In this document: positions 46,817 to 58,221 of the stretch, piece after piece
Numbering within the stretch: the stretch's first letter is position 1
How the letters are laid out: the number at the start of each line of letters is the position of its first letter
Assembly: GCF_028453695.1 (NCBI RefSeq)
Contig: NC_135776.1
Location: 11,540,663-11,604,662, forward strand
DNA from: Augochlora pura
Lineage: Eukaryota; Arthropoda; Insecta; Hymenoptera; Halictidae
Direction of reading: 5' to 3'
Length of the DNA: 64,000 bases
The notes under the pieces: generated by a model
Told to the model about the DNA's origin: nothing
What the model saw: the letters and a program-made list of their open reading frames with translations, nothing else
Database searches by the model: none
Made by a program: the position numbers and the translations under genes

Positions 46817-47486
46817 CCAGCAGTCTCATAGTTTATTGAATTGCAGACGCGTATGCGCGACGGCGGAGCAGCTAAGCAACGGAAGATAAAGCGAATCGCT
46901 TTGATCGTAAAGTATCATTCCACGAGTGAATCCGTTTCCGGGCTGACTCATCCCCGGGAACGCAACGATGGCTAACAATGTATTTACAAATGGATGTTCT
47001 CGTTTCTCCCGGCCGTGGTATGCAGTTAGCAAACGGAGACCGCCGGGCGCGGGCGTTTCGAAACATTTCCGAGACGCAATCTCGTTTCGCAAGGCGCAAG
47101 GGTACACTGGAGCTCTCGCTGCGCGCAAAGGGTATGAGGGCTGCATATTTAGGATCTTCCTGTTTGCACTTACGGGGCTTCCTACTCGTGACGCACGAGG
47201 CATTGGTATAGTTGCGCGAGGTGCAGCCAGATTCTGCATTTCCTTCGGCCTAGGTTGATTGTTTGCGCGAATCTCGCTTCCCTCTGATAAACGGGGACTG
47301 TTCATATCGTTCCAAGGTTGAATCGCTCTACGTTCACACTCCCGGACGATGCGATAGCGTACGTTTAAACAAAATGATTGTGAAATGTTTGAAATGATGT
47401 TTCAACTTTCTTAGTAGCAAAGAACGATATATCGTTGTTGGATGCTCTTGAATATATATTATTTTCTTAATACTTTTACAATATAT
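46817..47486. other. GC-rich stretch, no exon recognised
   Basis: Open frames exist on both strands (up to 159 codons on the minus strand) and overlap one another. None resembles a known family. No clear splice boundaries. Confidence 0.3.
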
Positions 47487-47487
47487 T

Positions 47488-47525
47488 AGGGTGTCCCATA
47501 AGTTCCTTCCACAAACTTTTATCAA
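47488..47525 (+). mobile_element. Solitary mariner-like terminal repeat
   Basis: ttagggtgtcccataagttc, cttccacaaacttttatc follows a TA-containing site. GGGTGTCCCATAAGTT-type ends are common for insect mariner elements. No opposite end or transposase was found nearby, so it is a remnant. Confidence 0.45.
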
Positions 47526-48358
47526 CACACTTTCTACTTATATAACAATTTCTTCTTACTATCGCATCTAATAATGTGGTAAAATTTAATAACTTTGATT
47601 AATTTCCTAACAACTTGCAAAGTATTCGCTCGTTGCTGAAACAGTACTGCCTCTATGCAGCTCGATCCCATCGCTAATTGCTAGCAGAGGCTGTCGCCGG
47701 ATACAGTTCCAGATTAAAAGGCCGAGTATCATTAGTTAATTAAACCCTATTGCCGGTTGTCTGCGACATTGAGCCCGCTGAAGACGTCTCGAGGCAGCGT
47801 TCTTTTTATTTGCATAGACGAGGTCGCTCGCTTTTCCGGACAGTTTCTTTTTCTCGTCGGAGGAGAACGCAGCCTCGTGACGTGAAATTTCATTAGCGAG
47901 GAGTTTAGAGGAGGCAACGTCTACAGTTTGGGCCGGAGGCACAGCGTGGACACACGCGTTGCCGAAGCAGAAGACCGGGGGGCTTCGGTCATTTATGACG
48001 GAAGAGTAGGAATAAGTATCGATCGGCCGCAGCGGTCTGCTAGCAGCTGTCGACGAGCATGGCCAAACAGTAGTAATAGAACCGGCAGCGGTTAGCCAGT
48101 AGTAAGAGGGCCGTTGCGGTCGGACAGTTAGTATCAGGCCTCGCTGCGGTCGGTCGCGAATAACAGTTTCGGTTCATCATTCATTGTATTCTTGCTTTGA
48201 AACGGCCGCGGTCACGACCCGGGGTTAAGGCAGAAACGCTGCCCGGGAAATTGGCGGGTGTGCAGGAAAAAACGAGAACACCGGGCGCAGTTCGGCGTTT
48301 ACGGGATTTATGGGTTTCTACCCGCCAGTAAGACGAACTGCCGAAGGGAATTGTAATC
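47526..48358. other. GC-rich island with short GC-rich repeats
   Basis: CpG-rich DNA. At about 48062-48155 a ~30-bp motif of type cagtagtaa, then gcagcggt/ttgcggtc recurs about three times. It could be 5' UTR or promoter DNA; no transcript evidence can be seen. Confidence 0.35.
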
Positions 48359-48880
48359 AGCGAGAGAAATGTTTACAGTGCGGGGGGCGCTGTTTTATTC
48401 GGTCACGTAACTTAATATTTCACGATAATGTGATATATTTCAGAGATTAACATTTCGCGCTGGAGGGGTGAATCTGAGGCGCAGGTTAAATCCTTCGCTA
48501 GTAATTAGCGATGGGGACGAGCTGAATAGAGACTGTGCTGTATTAGCAACAAGCGAACACTTTGCAAGTAGTTAGGTCGTTGATCATAGTTATCGAATTT
48601 TAGCATATAATTATATGAGTAATAAGAAATTGTTAAATAAGCAGAGAGTGTTCTAATAAAAGTTTGTGTTGTACTTGTGCTGTTAGACTTGTGTTATGAT
48701 TAATTCTTTGTATTTGAATAATTATTATCGATCAGCGAGAGAAATGTTTCGAGCGCGAGGGCGATATTCTATCGGGTAACGTAACATAATATTTTACAAC
48801 AATGTGATATATTTGCATGATTTAATCCTTTGCACTCGAGTGTTGTCTTTGTATATTGTGAAAAAATGAAAAATATCTAA
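48359..48880 (+). repeat. 375-bp tandem duplication carrying family A MITE starts
   Basis: atcagcgagagaaatgttt, then gtaacttaatatttcac or the equivalent, then aatgtgatatattt appears at about 48358-48440 and again at about 48733-48815. Each is followed at the same offset by a family A left end (TTAA at 48447 and 48822, exactly 375 apart). The first MITE start is diverged (catttcgcgctggagggg); the second reads tcctttgcactcgagtg. Confidence 0.7.
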
Positions 48881-49095
48881 AGTCTTTATTATATACAGTA
48901 GAGTTTTCAATAAATGTATACGTTACAGTGTAGTATATTTTTAATATATAGTGCAGTATTGTATACCTTTAATATAAAGTACGGTATAGTATATTTTTAA
49001 TATAGAATAAAGCCTTTAATATACATCGCAGTACAGTATATCTCTAATATTATATATAGTACAGTACAACATATCTTTAATATACAGTGAAGTCT
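48881..49095. repeat. AT-rich tandem words (taatatacagt)
   Basis: Degenerate repeats of tagtatatttttaatata and ttaatatacagtg. No gene. Confidence 0.6.
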
Positions 49096-49346
49096 TTAAC
49101 CCCTTGCCGTATGATATTCTTCACAATTACAATGATTACAATTTTTTGATCGCACTATTTTCTTAAAACAAAATGGAATTTTATATTTACCGTCTGCTTA
49201 CATCTACTCGAATGTTTAAATATTCTTAACAAGAGAATAAAATTTGATTCCTACTTAAAAGAACGTAAGAACATTCATATCTAACAGCTTATTAAGAAAA
49301 ATCTCCAATCACTTGTTTGACTCGTTAAAATACAGCACGGAGTTAA
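49096..49346 (+). mobile_element. Family B TTAA MITE, complete
   Basis: A 251-bp copy with TTAA borders: left ttaaccccttgccgtatgat, right ttgactcgttaaaatacagc, then acggagttaa. Same length and end structure as the copy at 27251-27501, with a diverged interior. Confidence 0.75.
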
Positions 49347-49828
49347 TCCTCGTAAAAACAATTCTCCAATAACCACGTCATCTTCGTCTTTAAATATTGT
49401 ACTAAATACCATTGTTACTCTATCGCGTTCGGCTTCAAGACACATTGTTTCTACATCTCTCTGTTAAATGGCCGTTCTTTTCTGTAATTCCGCGCTTGAA
49501 CTTCTCTCGCAACAAGTCTATTACAACAAATGTTTCTTCTGGAATGCAAACACAGGTGTTCACACGCAATTCGAGGAAACGTCAAATTACAAGAGGTCGA
49601 TCCTCGTTAGAGGTCCAATTACTTCGGTATATTTTTCCTTCGTCAAGCGTGTTTTTATGGTCCGAGTGGCGTGACTGGCCTTGTTTGTCGAGGAATTATG
49701 TAGAACGTTTTCCAGAGACTTATTTTTCGAACGGTGTTGTTACTTGGGAGTCGAGATGTCAACGTGCTCGAACTTCCACTGGTTTTTCAGTGGTGTCTCA
49801 TCGAGTTACGAATAGCTTACCGAACGAT
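49347..49828. other. Noncoding stretch
   Basis: A 165-codon plus frame (49412-49909) is open, but it runs into the MITE at 49829 and resembles no protein I know. Treated as noncoding. Confidence 0.3.
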
Positions 49829-50537
49829 TTAACCCTTTGCACTCGACGCAATTTTAACTCGAAATCTAGAACTAATACTTTCGATGACCTATGGTACTTA
49901 CACATATAATTTATAAGATATATTGGTGCAATTTATTCGTACAAAATTGAGTCTATAAAACAGTTATACTTTGAATAGTTTTTTTTTTCGAGAATGAACA
50001 GATTCGATGTGTAACAATTTTATTAAAATATTTCTTATTATTATTTAGTATTATATTTCTTATGTAATTATATGTTATATTATTAAAATTGAATGGAGTC
50101 TCTGAGGCTTCTTATGCCTCTTATATTAATGTTCTGTCAAAATTGTGTCATTGTATGTTATTTATTACTTTATTTATTAGGATATTATATTATTATATCT
50201 TTAATATTATTATATTGTATATTCTATTATGAATTTTGAGTGGTGCCTCGGAGGCCTCTTTTGCATCTTATACTAATGTCATGACAGCTTATGTTATTAT
50301 ATGTTATTTATTATACTATATTGAATGTTATATTATTACATTATTTATTATTAGGATTAGGATTATGTCAATATTACTTCAAAGTCATGTTATTACATGT
50401 TATTTATTATACAATTTATTAGAATATTATACCATCGCATTACCATTTATTATTATATTTCTGGATATATTTATATATATTATATGATGAAGCTTGAGTG
50501 GCGGCTCAGAGGCAGCACTCGGTCGCAAAGGGTTAAT
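49829..50537 (-). mobile_element. Family A MITE, minus orientation, with internal ~150-bp tandem
   Basis: The left border is ttaaccctttgcactcgacg, then caattttaactcgaaatc. The right border is agtggcggctcagaggcag, then ggtcgcaaagggttaa. The interior is expanded: units starting tggagtctctgaggctt (about 50094) and gtggtgcctcggaggcct (about 50241), plus the right border itself, repeat the subterminal motif with ttattatattatt spacers. This looks like duplication of one MITE half. Confidence 0.65.
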
Positions 50538-50881
50538 ATTTCAGGAGAAAGCGTTCGGTCGGCTTAGTTCGACTCGATGCGGAAAGTATGCTAGCGGCAG
50601 CGTTTGTCAACAAGTAACGGCGTCGGAGCACGAACCGCGGAAGTCGGGTTGGCCTAACTTGCCATGCGTTTAAGAGGATGTCAGGTCGAAACAAAGCCGA
50701 TTAAGCGCTTAGGGTCGAATCGGTTGAATGCCTAATTACATGGTGAACACTGTTCAGTTAGATTCCTGCAAGCTGCGGGACAACAGCTCGCTTTATCCCT
50801 GGGCTCCTTTTCCGATCTGGTTTCCATTGACATAGGTATCGATCTTCCTTTTTATTAATCTCTTAGGAAATTATGTGTTGT
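50538..50881. other. GC-rich noncoding block
   Basis: No gene or repeat recognised. Confidence 0.35.
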
Positions 50882-51159
50882 TTAACCAGTTAAGTGTGTT
50901 TGACGACTATATCCGTCATGGAGATGTGACAAAATTTTGCATCATGACGATTATATCCTTTGTAATTCTGACGAAAACTAAATTATATTCGTAAATTTTA
51001 ATATACGCAAAATGGTTAGAGGTCAAGACGAAATGAAACAAACAAATGAAAATTATAAATAATTTAAGTTGGATTCCCTACTATACCCGTCATCGCTTGG
51101 TTATCGCGACATATGCTGGTGGGCGCTTTGCAAAGAGATCGCCACAGTTAACTGGTTAA
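50882..51159. mobile_element. Family D TTAA MITE
   Basis: A 278-bp copy: left ttaaccagttaagtgtg and complement of right ttaaccagttaactgtgg. A tgacgactatatccgtcat imperfect palindrome lies next to the left end, like the hairpin in the 46592 copy. No coding region. Confidence 0.75.
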
Positions 51160-51251
51160 AATGTAACAAATATTTATCATTTGTACACTTGCTATACTTG
51201 CTTTAATAGAAATTAACTGTCTTAGAACCGATTGAAAGTCAATAAAGGGAT

Positions 51252-51465
51252 GCGATTAAGTACATGAAAACAGAAACACTAAATTAGAACTTTGCGTTTG
51301 CATATACTTAACCGCACCCTTGTATTGTTATTATTATTGTTATTGTTATTCAAACTTGCCGAGAAAATAGAAAATATAATAACAATAACAACAAAAGAGT
51401 GCGGTTAAGTACATGGAAATACAAATACTGAATTAGAACTTTGTGTTTACATATAATTAATGTTT
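51252..51465 (+). repeat. Direct repeat with nested inverted repeat
   Basis: gcgattaagtacatgaaaac, then ctaaattagaactttg recurs 149 bp later as gcggttaagtacatggaaat, then ctgaattagaactttg. Between them, cttaaccgcaccctt and the complementary aagagtgcggttaag, plus ttgttattattatt versus aataacaataaca, form a possible stem. Confidence 0.6.
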
Positions 51466-52490
51466 TTATTATTGTTGTTATTATGTCTATTTTTACTATT
51501 TTTATTATTATTATCATTGTTATGAAATCTTGGCTAGCAAATAAACAGTAAAAGTCTTCTCCACATTTCCACTCTCTTCCAGCAGCGTCAACAATCCCCC
51601 CACCCTTCCACCGTCAGTCGTCGTTCAATTTCTCACAAATGTAAAATGAAATTCAACGCCTGATCGATCGATGCTCGATCAACGGGTTGCGCATCCTGCA
51701 GAAGCTTATCTGACCTCTCCGATCGGTCATCGGGGGTCCGTGAAATCGATAATTAATGGCAGATTATTTGCGTAAATGCGTCGCCCCGCGTAATGACCTG
51801 TTTTGTTTTGCGTGCGAGTGTTCGAGCGCGCGCGCGCGTGAGTGCGACACGATTATCTGTGTCATTTCGAGTACGAATCCCCCGTCATTCCGTGGGTGAT
51901 TGATCATCGGAATATAGGGCGAGCACGGGCAAACTGGACGCAACGCAGAAGTTATCTCACGGCCGACGGAAGATTGCGTCGGCCAACCGCAGCAGTCGTG
52001 TTACATGCACGCCGGCCTGTAAAAATCACTGTTTCTGGTCAATTGCCGAATATTACGGGATCTCGTTAAAGGGGAAACGGTTCCAGAGAAATTCTCGGTC
52101 GACCTCGTGCGCGCACGGGTTTCACTGCTCCACTTCTGCTAAAGTAAAGAACATCTTCCAATTTGAAACTGGGTCCAATTTTCGGGCGCAGTTCGCGGAA
52201 CTTTGATCAGTCTCGGCCAAATGTTAGACGAAATAATGAATAAGTTTAATTATTCGTTAGTCGAGAATATGAAATAAATTTGGTTTGTTCGTCGTTCGCG
52301 AATGAGAAGTAAATTTGTTTTATTCGTTATTCAAGAATAAAAGGTAAGTTTATTTTATTCGTTTATTCGCGAAGAAGAAGTGTAATGATATAATAATGTA
52401 ACGATGTAATATATATATAATAATATAACATTTTAATAATATACTGATATAATATATTGTTATAATAATATAACGATACAATAGTTGTGA
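51466..52490. other. Noncoding stretch with GC-rich block and AT simple sequence
   Basis: 51580-52200 is GC-rich and includes gcgcgcgcgcg at about 51829; no exon recognised. 52240-52490 has repeated tttattcgttattcgagaat-like words and then taatataacg words. Confidence 0.35.
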
Positions 52491-52554
52491 CAATTTAACA
52501 ATTTAACAATTTAACAGTTTAACAATTTAACAATTTAACACTTTAACAATTTAA
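52491..52554 (+). repeat. Minisatellite, 8-bp unit (CAATTTAA) x 8
   Basis: Eight head-to-tail units of caatttaa, two with a substitution (cagtttaa, cactttaa). Confidence 0.9.
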
Positions 52555-53155
52555 CAATATAATAGCATAATAATGTGATATTATTATTACTTTATTCGAA
52601 AATTTTTAATATAGAACAAAGGAAATTTATGTCTTACTGTCTTTCTTATTTATTTCTTTTTTATTTCGTCTTCATATAAAAAATTTAGAAAAATATTATA
52701 TACATAAAAATATGAATTCCCACTTTATCAACTAATGCAAAAACTTTGCTTTCTGCAAAATAGTAATTCTATATACCAACAATCCCATATCGCTATTAAA
52801 TAATTTTAGCAAAATGTGACTAACATATCAACATCTTTACTTTCCTTTAATTTCGCCCTAGTTTAAAGTTGCCCTATAAATTTTTCCGCAAATGTATCAA
52901 AACCACTATCTAATTATTATCATTTTCAAATTCATAACGTCTGTTTCTTGTTAAGGTTTTTTTTTAACTGCGCGATAATGTTTAACACATATCATTCTGA
53001 TAAAATTTGAAAGCTGAGTGCGACCTAGACTGATTTAATTGCAGCATTAGCGTTGCTGGAGAAGTCTGAACAGAAAATTATACGTAATTACAGGGAGCTC
53101 GGGTGATTTTACGTTTCCAATGTCCGGAAAAGTCTCTCCGACAGTGGAATTGAAT
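52555..53155. other. AT-rich noncoding stretch
   Basis: No gene or repeat recognised. Confidence 0.35.
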
Positions 53156-53258
53156 CGTAGATGGCCAGACAAGTAAAATCAAATCGTACGTGGACAGGCA
53201 AGGGAAATGAGATCGTACGTGGCCAGGCTAAGAGAATAGGGTCTTACGTGAACGGAGA
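53156..53258 (+). repeat. Minisatellite, 29-bp unit x ~3.5
   Basis: Units start at 53156, 53185, 53214 and 53243 with cgta(c/g)gtgg-like words followed by ccaggcaa(g/t). The exact 29-bp spacing is clear. Confidence 0.85.
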
Positions 53259-53334
53259 AGTAGATTCGCATCTAATCCGGACTGCCAAACCGGGTTCGAG
53301 ACCCGAAATCTCGAATGCATTCAAAGGGAATCGC

Positions 53335-54410
53335 ATGAAAATTTTTGAACACTTTCCAAATTTTACGAATCACTTGGCCATATTGAATTATTATTAGTAT
53401 GGAGACGATACTTAAAGTTAATATTTCTTGTTCGGCTAGAAATGGCTGGATACGATCTTCAATTTTGATCTCTACAGGTAAGAATTTAACAAACTTGATA
53501 AAAGATAAGAGAGCGGTTAATGTTTTTATGATTAATAACCGGTTCATATTAAATTATTATAATAGTATGAAGTTTCTAACTAATTTCAATGTTCTCTTCT
53601 CCAATTAAAAATAGTTGGTTTTGGTATGTTTAATTAAATAGTTTAATTTAATAATAAAGTAATAATTGCTAATAGTTGCTTTATAAATTAAAGATTTGAC
53701 AAAATATTAAATTGATAAAAGCTAATAGAGAGGTCAATGTTCTTGTGTAAGAAATAAATAATAGTTGGTTTCAGTCTAATGGACAATTTTAATCGCATCA
53801 GATGAGAATTTAACAAATTAACAAATTAATAAAAGGTAATCGAGCGATCAATGTTTTTGTATTTGATACTCGATTCACGTGAAATTATTATAATAGTACG
53901 AAGTTACTAACGAATGTTAATATATTTTTTTCACCTAAAAATAGTTGGTTTCAATTTTGTAGACAGTGTCATCCTCATCAATTAAGAATTCAACAAATTA
54001 TCAAATTAATAAAAGACAATCGAGCGAACAATATTTTTCTGTTCAATACTCGATTCGAATATAAAGTTACTAACTAATGTTAGCATTTCGTCTCGAACTC
54101 AAACTAGCTGATTTCAATCTTGTGGACAATTTTAACCCTTTGTACTCGAATGGTGACTCTGAGGTACCACTAAAATTGTTATACCTCGTTCCGAGATCAT
54201 TTTTGTACAGTTATCAAAATATAGATTTAAAAAATTGTTAAATAGTGAAACGATTCACAAGACTCAATTTTATACGCATAAAATGCACTTTGTTGCATAA
54301 GATGAAAATAATACCACAGGTCAGAGAAATAATTTTACACATACAGTGAAAATGGCTTCGAGTGCAAAGGGTTCATCTCAACAGATAAAAATTTAACAAA
54401 ACACACATTA
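53335..54410 (+). repeat. Tandem array with a MITE in the last unit
   Basis: About four to five diverged units, each with aatttaacaaa, ttaataaaag, tcgagcgatcaatgtttt, then attattataatagta, agttactaacta and aatagttggtttcaat-type words (starts near 53473, 53806, 53985 and 54388). The last unit is interrupted by the family A element at 54132-54375, while a sister unit keeps the uninterrupted site at 53781-53815. Confidence 0.75.
54132..54375 (+). mobile_element. Family A TTAA MITE with visible empty-site paralog
   Basis: A 244-bp copy: left ttaaccctttgtactcgaat, right ggcttcgagtgcaaagggtt ending TTCA (a one-base change from TTAA). It splits ggacaatt|TTAA from tctcaacagataaaaattt. The neighbouring tandem unit reads ggacaattttaatcgcatca, then gatgagaatttaac, with a single TTAA. 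Confidence 0.9.
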
Positions 54411-55490
54411 TAGTTTTATTCGTAGAAACGCGTAATTAGCTTGAACGAGGATCAACGATATCTATATCTCGCGTCCTACTCTTTCATATTCACTCTTGGA
54501 ATCGTCTTGCGGTCGCAGGACACGATCCCAAAGCATTCCGATTCTGGGTAAATCGTGCGCAGAATATGGTACCGTGGTCGGTTGCTATTCTCCGAGGCTG
54601 CTTCAGTGATTTAAGGAACCGACCAGCCTCCCTTGCTTCCAGTCACGTATCACCGAGAAAGTGTACGATGATATATATCACTGACATTCAACGACTTCGA
54701 CCCTCCTCGTTGCACGTATGAACCGGCATTAACCCTTTGCGTGCCCCGCGAAGGATCTATCAATATGAACGGCGCGATCGTCACATTTTAGTTGCTGCTA
54801 GACCGGTCATCACTGACTACAGTCACCAAAAGTGTACTCGGAGATCTAAAATACCATTGTCAGGGTTTCAGACACATAATTGCAGATAAATTGGAATGTC
54901 TAGTGTTTTTTATTCGCTTTAAGTATCTTTTACTTAAAATATCTCGAGATCTAATACTTTTTTCCATGGTACCCTAATCATCTTTTACGTAGAATGAACA
55001 GAGGAATTGATTCGTGTAAAAAAATATGCATTTCTATTTAAAGAAATGATGCAATTGTTAGTTGCATATGCCCTGCTGCATCTAAACCATAAAGTCCTGC
55101 AGATATAGTGCTCTCCGAACCATTTATCTTTCTCCTTTGGCATTTTATCATAAATGTAATAATAACGGAGTAATGACTTGTAAGAATTGTGTGGACTACC
55201 CTGTATATTTCCAGTTCGTAGATATCTTTCAAATATTTGTTTTGTCAGTAGCGAATGAAATATAGCGAAATCTAACTTTTATCCGATACATGTTTATACA
55301 AAACATACGAGTCTCAAATACTTGCATCTAATACTTGCACTTTCTCTTATACACTCGGTAGTACTAATAACCATGTCCGTTTTGTCGGCAACGGCGATAA
55401 GACGATTGCAATCTTGAATACATATTGGATTGTTTATCGGTAATTCCGTTTGGAAATGATGTTTTCCTGACAAGGTGTGCCAAAGTTATG
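54411..55490. other. Noncoding stretch with transposon tips
   Basis: 54440-54760 is GC-richer. A lone TTAA end, ttaaccctttgcgtgcccc, lies at 54729. A ggactaccctgta tip near 55195-55207 resembles CAGGGT-type transposon ends in minus orientation. No gene recognised. Confidence 0.4.
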
Positions 55491-55494
55491 TCTA

Positions 55495-56110
55495 GGTTTT
55501 CGAGATGAAGTTTACATCTAATGAAGCTTCAAGCGTGAAGAAGCATGAAGTTTGAAGCTTGAAGAAGCTTGAATCTTGATAAAGATTAAAGCTTGAAGTT
55601 TGAAGCTTCATCAAGCTTGATGAAGGGTGAAGACGTTTAAGGAAGCTTTGAATCTTGATAACGTTCGAAGCTTCGAGTTTGAAACTTGAAGACACCTTGA
55701 ATCCTGATAAAGCTTGAAGTCTGAAGGTTTGAAGGTTTGAAGGTTTGAAAGTTTGAAGAAGTTGGAAGAAGCTTTAAAGTTTGATCAAGCTTGAAGCATG
55801 AAGAAGCATGAAGCTTGAAGCTTGAAGAATATTATTTAAAGCTTGAAATTTGAAGAAGACTGAACCTTGATGAAGATTGAAGCATGATGAAGCTTTGAAG
55901 GTTAATATAGCTTGAAACATGAAGAAGCATGAAGTTTGAGGAGGCTTTAAGCTTTTGAAAAAGATTCTATCTTGACAATGGTTGAAGCTTGAAGAAGCTT
56001 GAATCTTGACAAAATTTGAAGAAGCTTTGAATCTCGATAAAACTTGAAGCTTGAAGAAACTTGAATCTTAATGAAGCTTCGAGGTTGGAAAACTTTAAAA
56101 TTTGAAGATG
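55495..56110 (+). repeat. HindIII-rich degenerate minisatellite (AAGCTTGAAG)
   Basis: About 600 bp built from agcttgaag, gaatcttgataaag and gaagtttgaag words. The unit is about 10-11 bp, with a looser higher order of roughly 25-30 bp. Minus-strand frames here are repeat translations rich in Ser, Phe, Lys and Leu. Confidence 0.9.
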
Positions 56111-58221
56111 CTCGAAAAAGCAACTGAACAATAGGAAGACAATCGACTGAAAAATATTGAAGCAATTACCGATACTCGATTGCTATGTCACTTAGAGCGT
56201 TAAATTCCATGTCAAATCAATTTTAAAACAGTAAAAGTTGATACAGTTAAAAAAATGCAGAGAGCGCAGAACGCTTTTCGTAAATATCAAAGGATACGCG
56301 AGGCCGTATAATATGTACGCCTTTCGTACATACCGATAGACTCGTGAAAGCGTATATATGCGCCTTTAGCGGTGAAAAGGTTATATGTTGGTTGTTATAA
56401 TAAGTGGCCATCAGCGGATCGTAGTCTGCGAACAAATTTGCGAACGGTCTTGCAACGAATTTCGCGTGCCGGCAGATTTCCAGAGGCACGGGTCCGTTTC
56501 ATTATTCGTTGAGTCGCGAGAACGGCAAAGGAACTCTCCGCTTCTATTGTTTAGAAGTCCCTTTTCCGAGTCAATTAATTATGAAAAATACAAACCCGCG
56601 CGCTCGAAAGCCGCGGCGGCCGAGCACGAAGGAACTGGGGAACCCGGGGCTCAAGGAAAGAACCGGGGAATAAAAACCCTCAACGAGGGTAATAATGGAA
56701 CGAGAAGGCGGGCACGAAATAAACGGTCGTGAGAAAGTATTCGTGAATTTCATTATATGAACAATGCCGCTTCTAAACGAATGAATGCGACGGAACTTGT
56801 CGGGCAGGACGGCGAAATCTCATTTCCATCAATAATAAATTGGCCGGTACGCTCGCGAAAGCGGTACGGTAATGTTTAAATTTACCGGTTTGTTCGCAAT
56901 GTCGTCGACCCGTGAACTCACTATACGCGAGGTCTTTAAATTTCTGTGGAACCTTAACCCTATCGTTATGAAATGCGTATATAGACGCTCTACATAAGTC
57001 TAGCAATATAAAGGAAAGGCGTAAATATACGTTGTTTCCATTTTGTGGACAATTTCGCTGTTGCGTCAATTTATTTTTGTAGTGTTTAGTAAGTATTTTT
57101 GTTTATATGATTATTTTTATTTTACTAGTTTTGTATGCGTCAATTGCCGCAGGACAGGCGGTTGTTAAGGACGATTACTATATTCTTGTTTTTATACTTT
57201 GTTAGACAATAAGTTGTGTTGTAAGTTCTATTCAACGACGCCGATCGACGGGAACGTTGACTTGGTCTGCTTGGCCGGGTAGCGGCACGCGGCCGGCGAC
57301 ATTCGTCGGCTAGTTCTGCAGTACACGTGAAAGTAATAAAAAAATAAATAAAGGAATAAGGTAATTTCCGTACTAGCAAACGTTAAGGAATATTTTTTTG
57401 CCAAAACCTTGGCATCTATAAGCGTGCGGCTCGAATTGTTATTTCGGTCGCCGAACATGTACCGCTACAGCCTCAAAAATAATAAAAAATTAAATGACTA
57501 AGAAAAGAAAATTAGCACAGTTTTGTAGAGCAGAGACAGCTCTGTCGAATATGACGCACTCTGTCAAACAGCAACAAATCGTTGTAAAATAAGAGATAAT
57601 AATAACACGCTACGAACTTATTTTCCAACCCAATACATAGAGAGAAATATACGATACTAATCTGAGCATGGAATATGGGAATATGAGAACAATAGACTTA
57701 CAGAGCTAGTAGACTGCTGAGAAAGTCGCAACAGTCAATTGTATACTCTTTGCAGATGCATAACCTTTGACGTCATAGTTCTCTGCATTCCAAAGATCCA
57801 TGAAATTCTAACCTTTTTCTGCATCGTTAAGGATCTTTCGTACCGCGCCCCTTTTGCATTCCTGTGATCCTTGCTACTGCTTCCTTCCGAGTTCCCACGA
57901 CCCATGGACCGTGTTCCTTTACATTCCTAAGATCCTTGAAATTTTGATCCCTTTCTGTGTCTATGAGACCCTTGTACTGTGTGACCCTTTTGTATTCCTA
58001 CGATCCCTACAGCCATATGTCCCCCGTAAGCTTCTATCATGTTCCTTTCGAGATTCGCCCAACGGAGATGTGGATTTTAAACTTCCATAAACCATAAATG
58101 TGCCCTCCACGAATGACAGCACATTCTATTCGGGAATAATATGGAATGAGGTCAGCAATGAAGCTTCCAGGGTTGATCCTTGGACCTCATTTAGACGAAA
58201 TACTATACTTCCTTCATTTAA
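56111..58221. other. Noncoding stretch with GC patch and family D-like fragments
   Basis: 56400-56740 is GC-rich with no recognised exon. Fragments with gcgtatatagacgc-type palindromes after ttaaccctatcg (about 56953) and the complement of a similar end (gcgcctttagcggtgaaaag, about 56358) resemble family D tips. 57740-58060 has repeated ctatgatccctt, tttctgtgtc-like words. Confidence 0.35.

Noticed and set aside
53285..53310. tRNA T-arm-like motif ccgggttcgagacccg
   Set aside because: Only a 4-bp stem around the loop, no matching acceptor stem, anticodon arm or D-arm at tRNA spacing.
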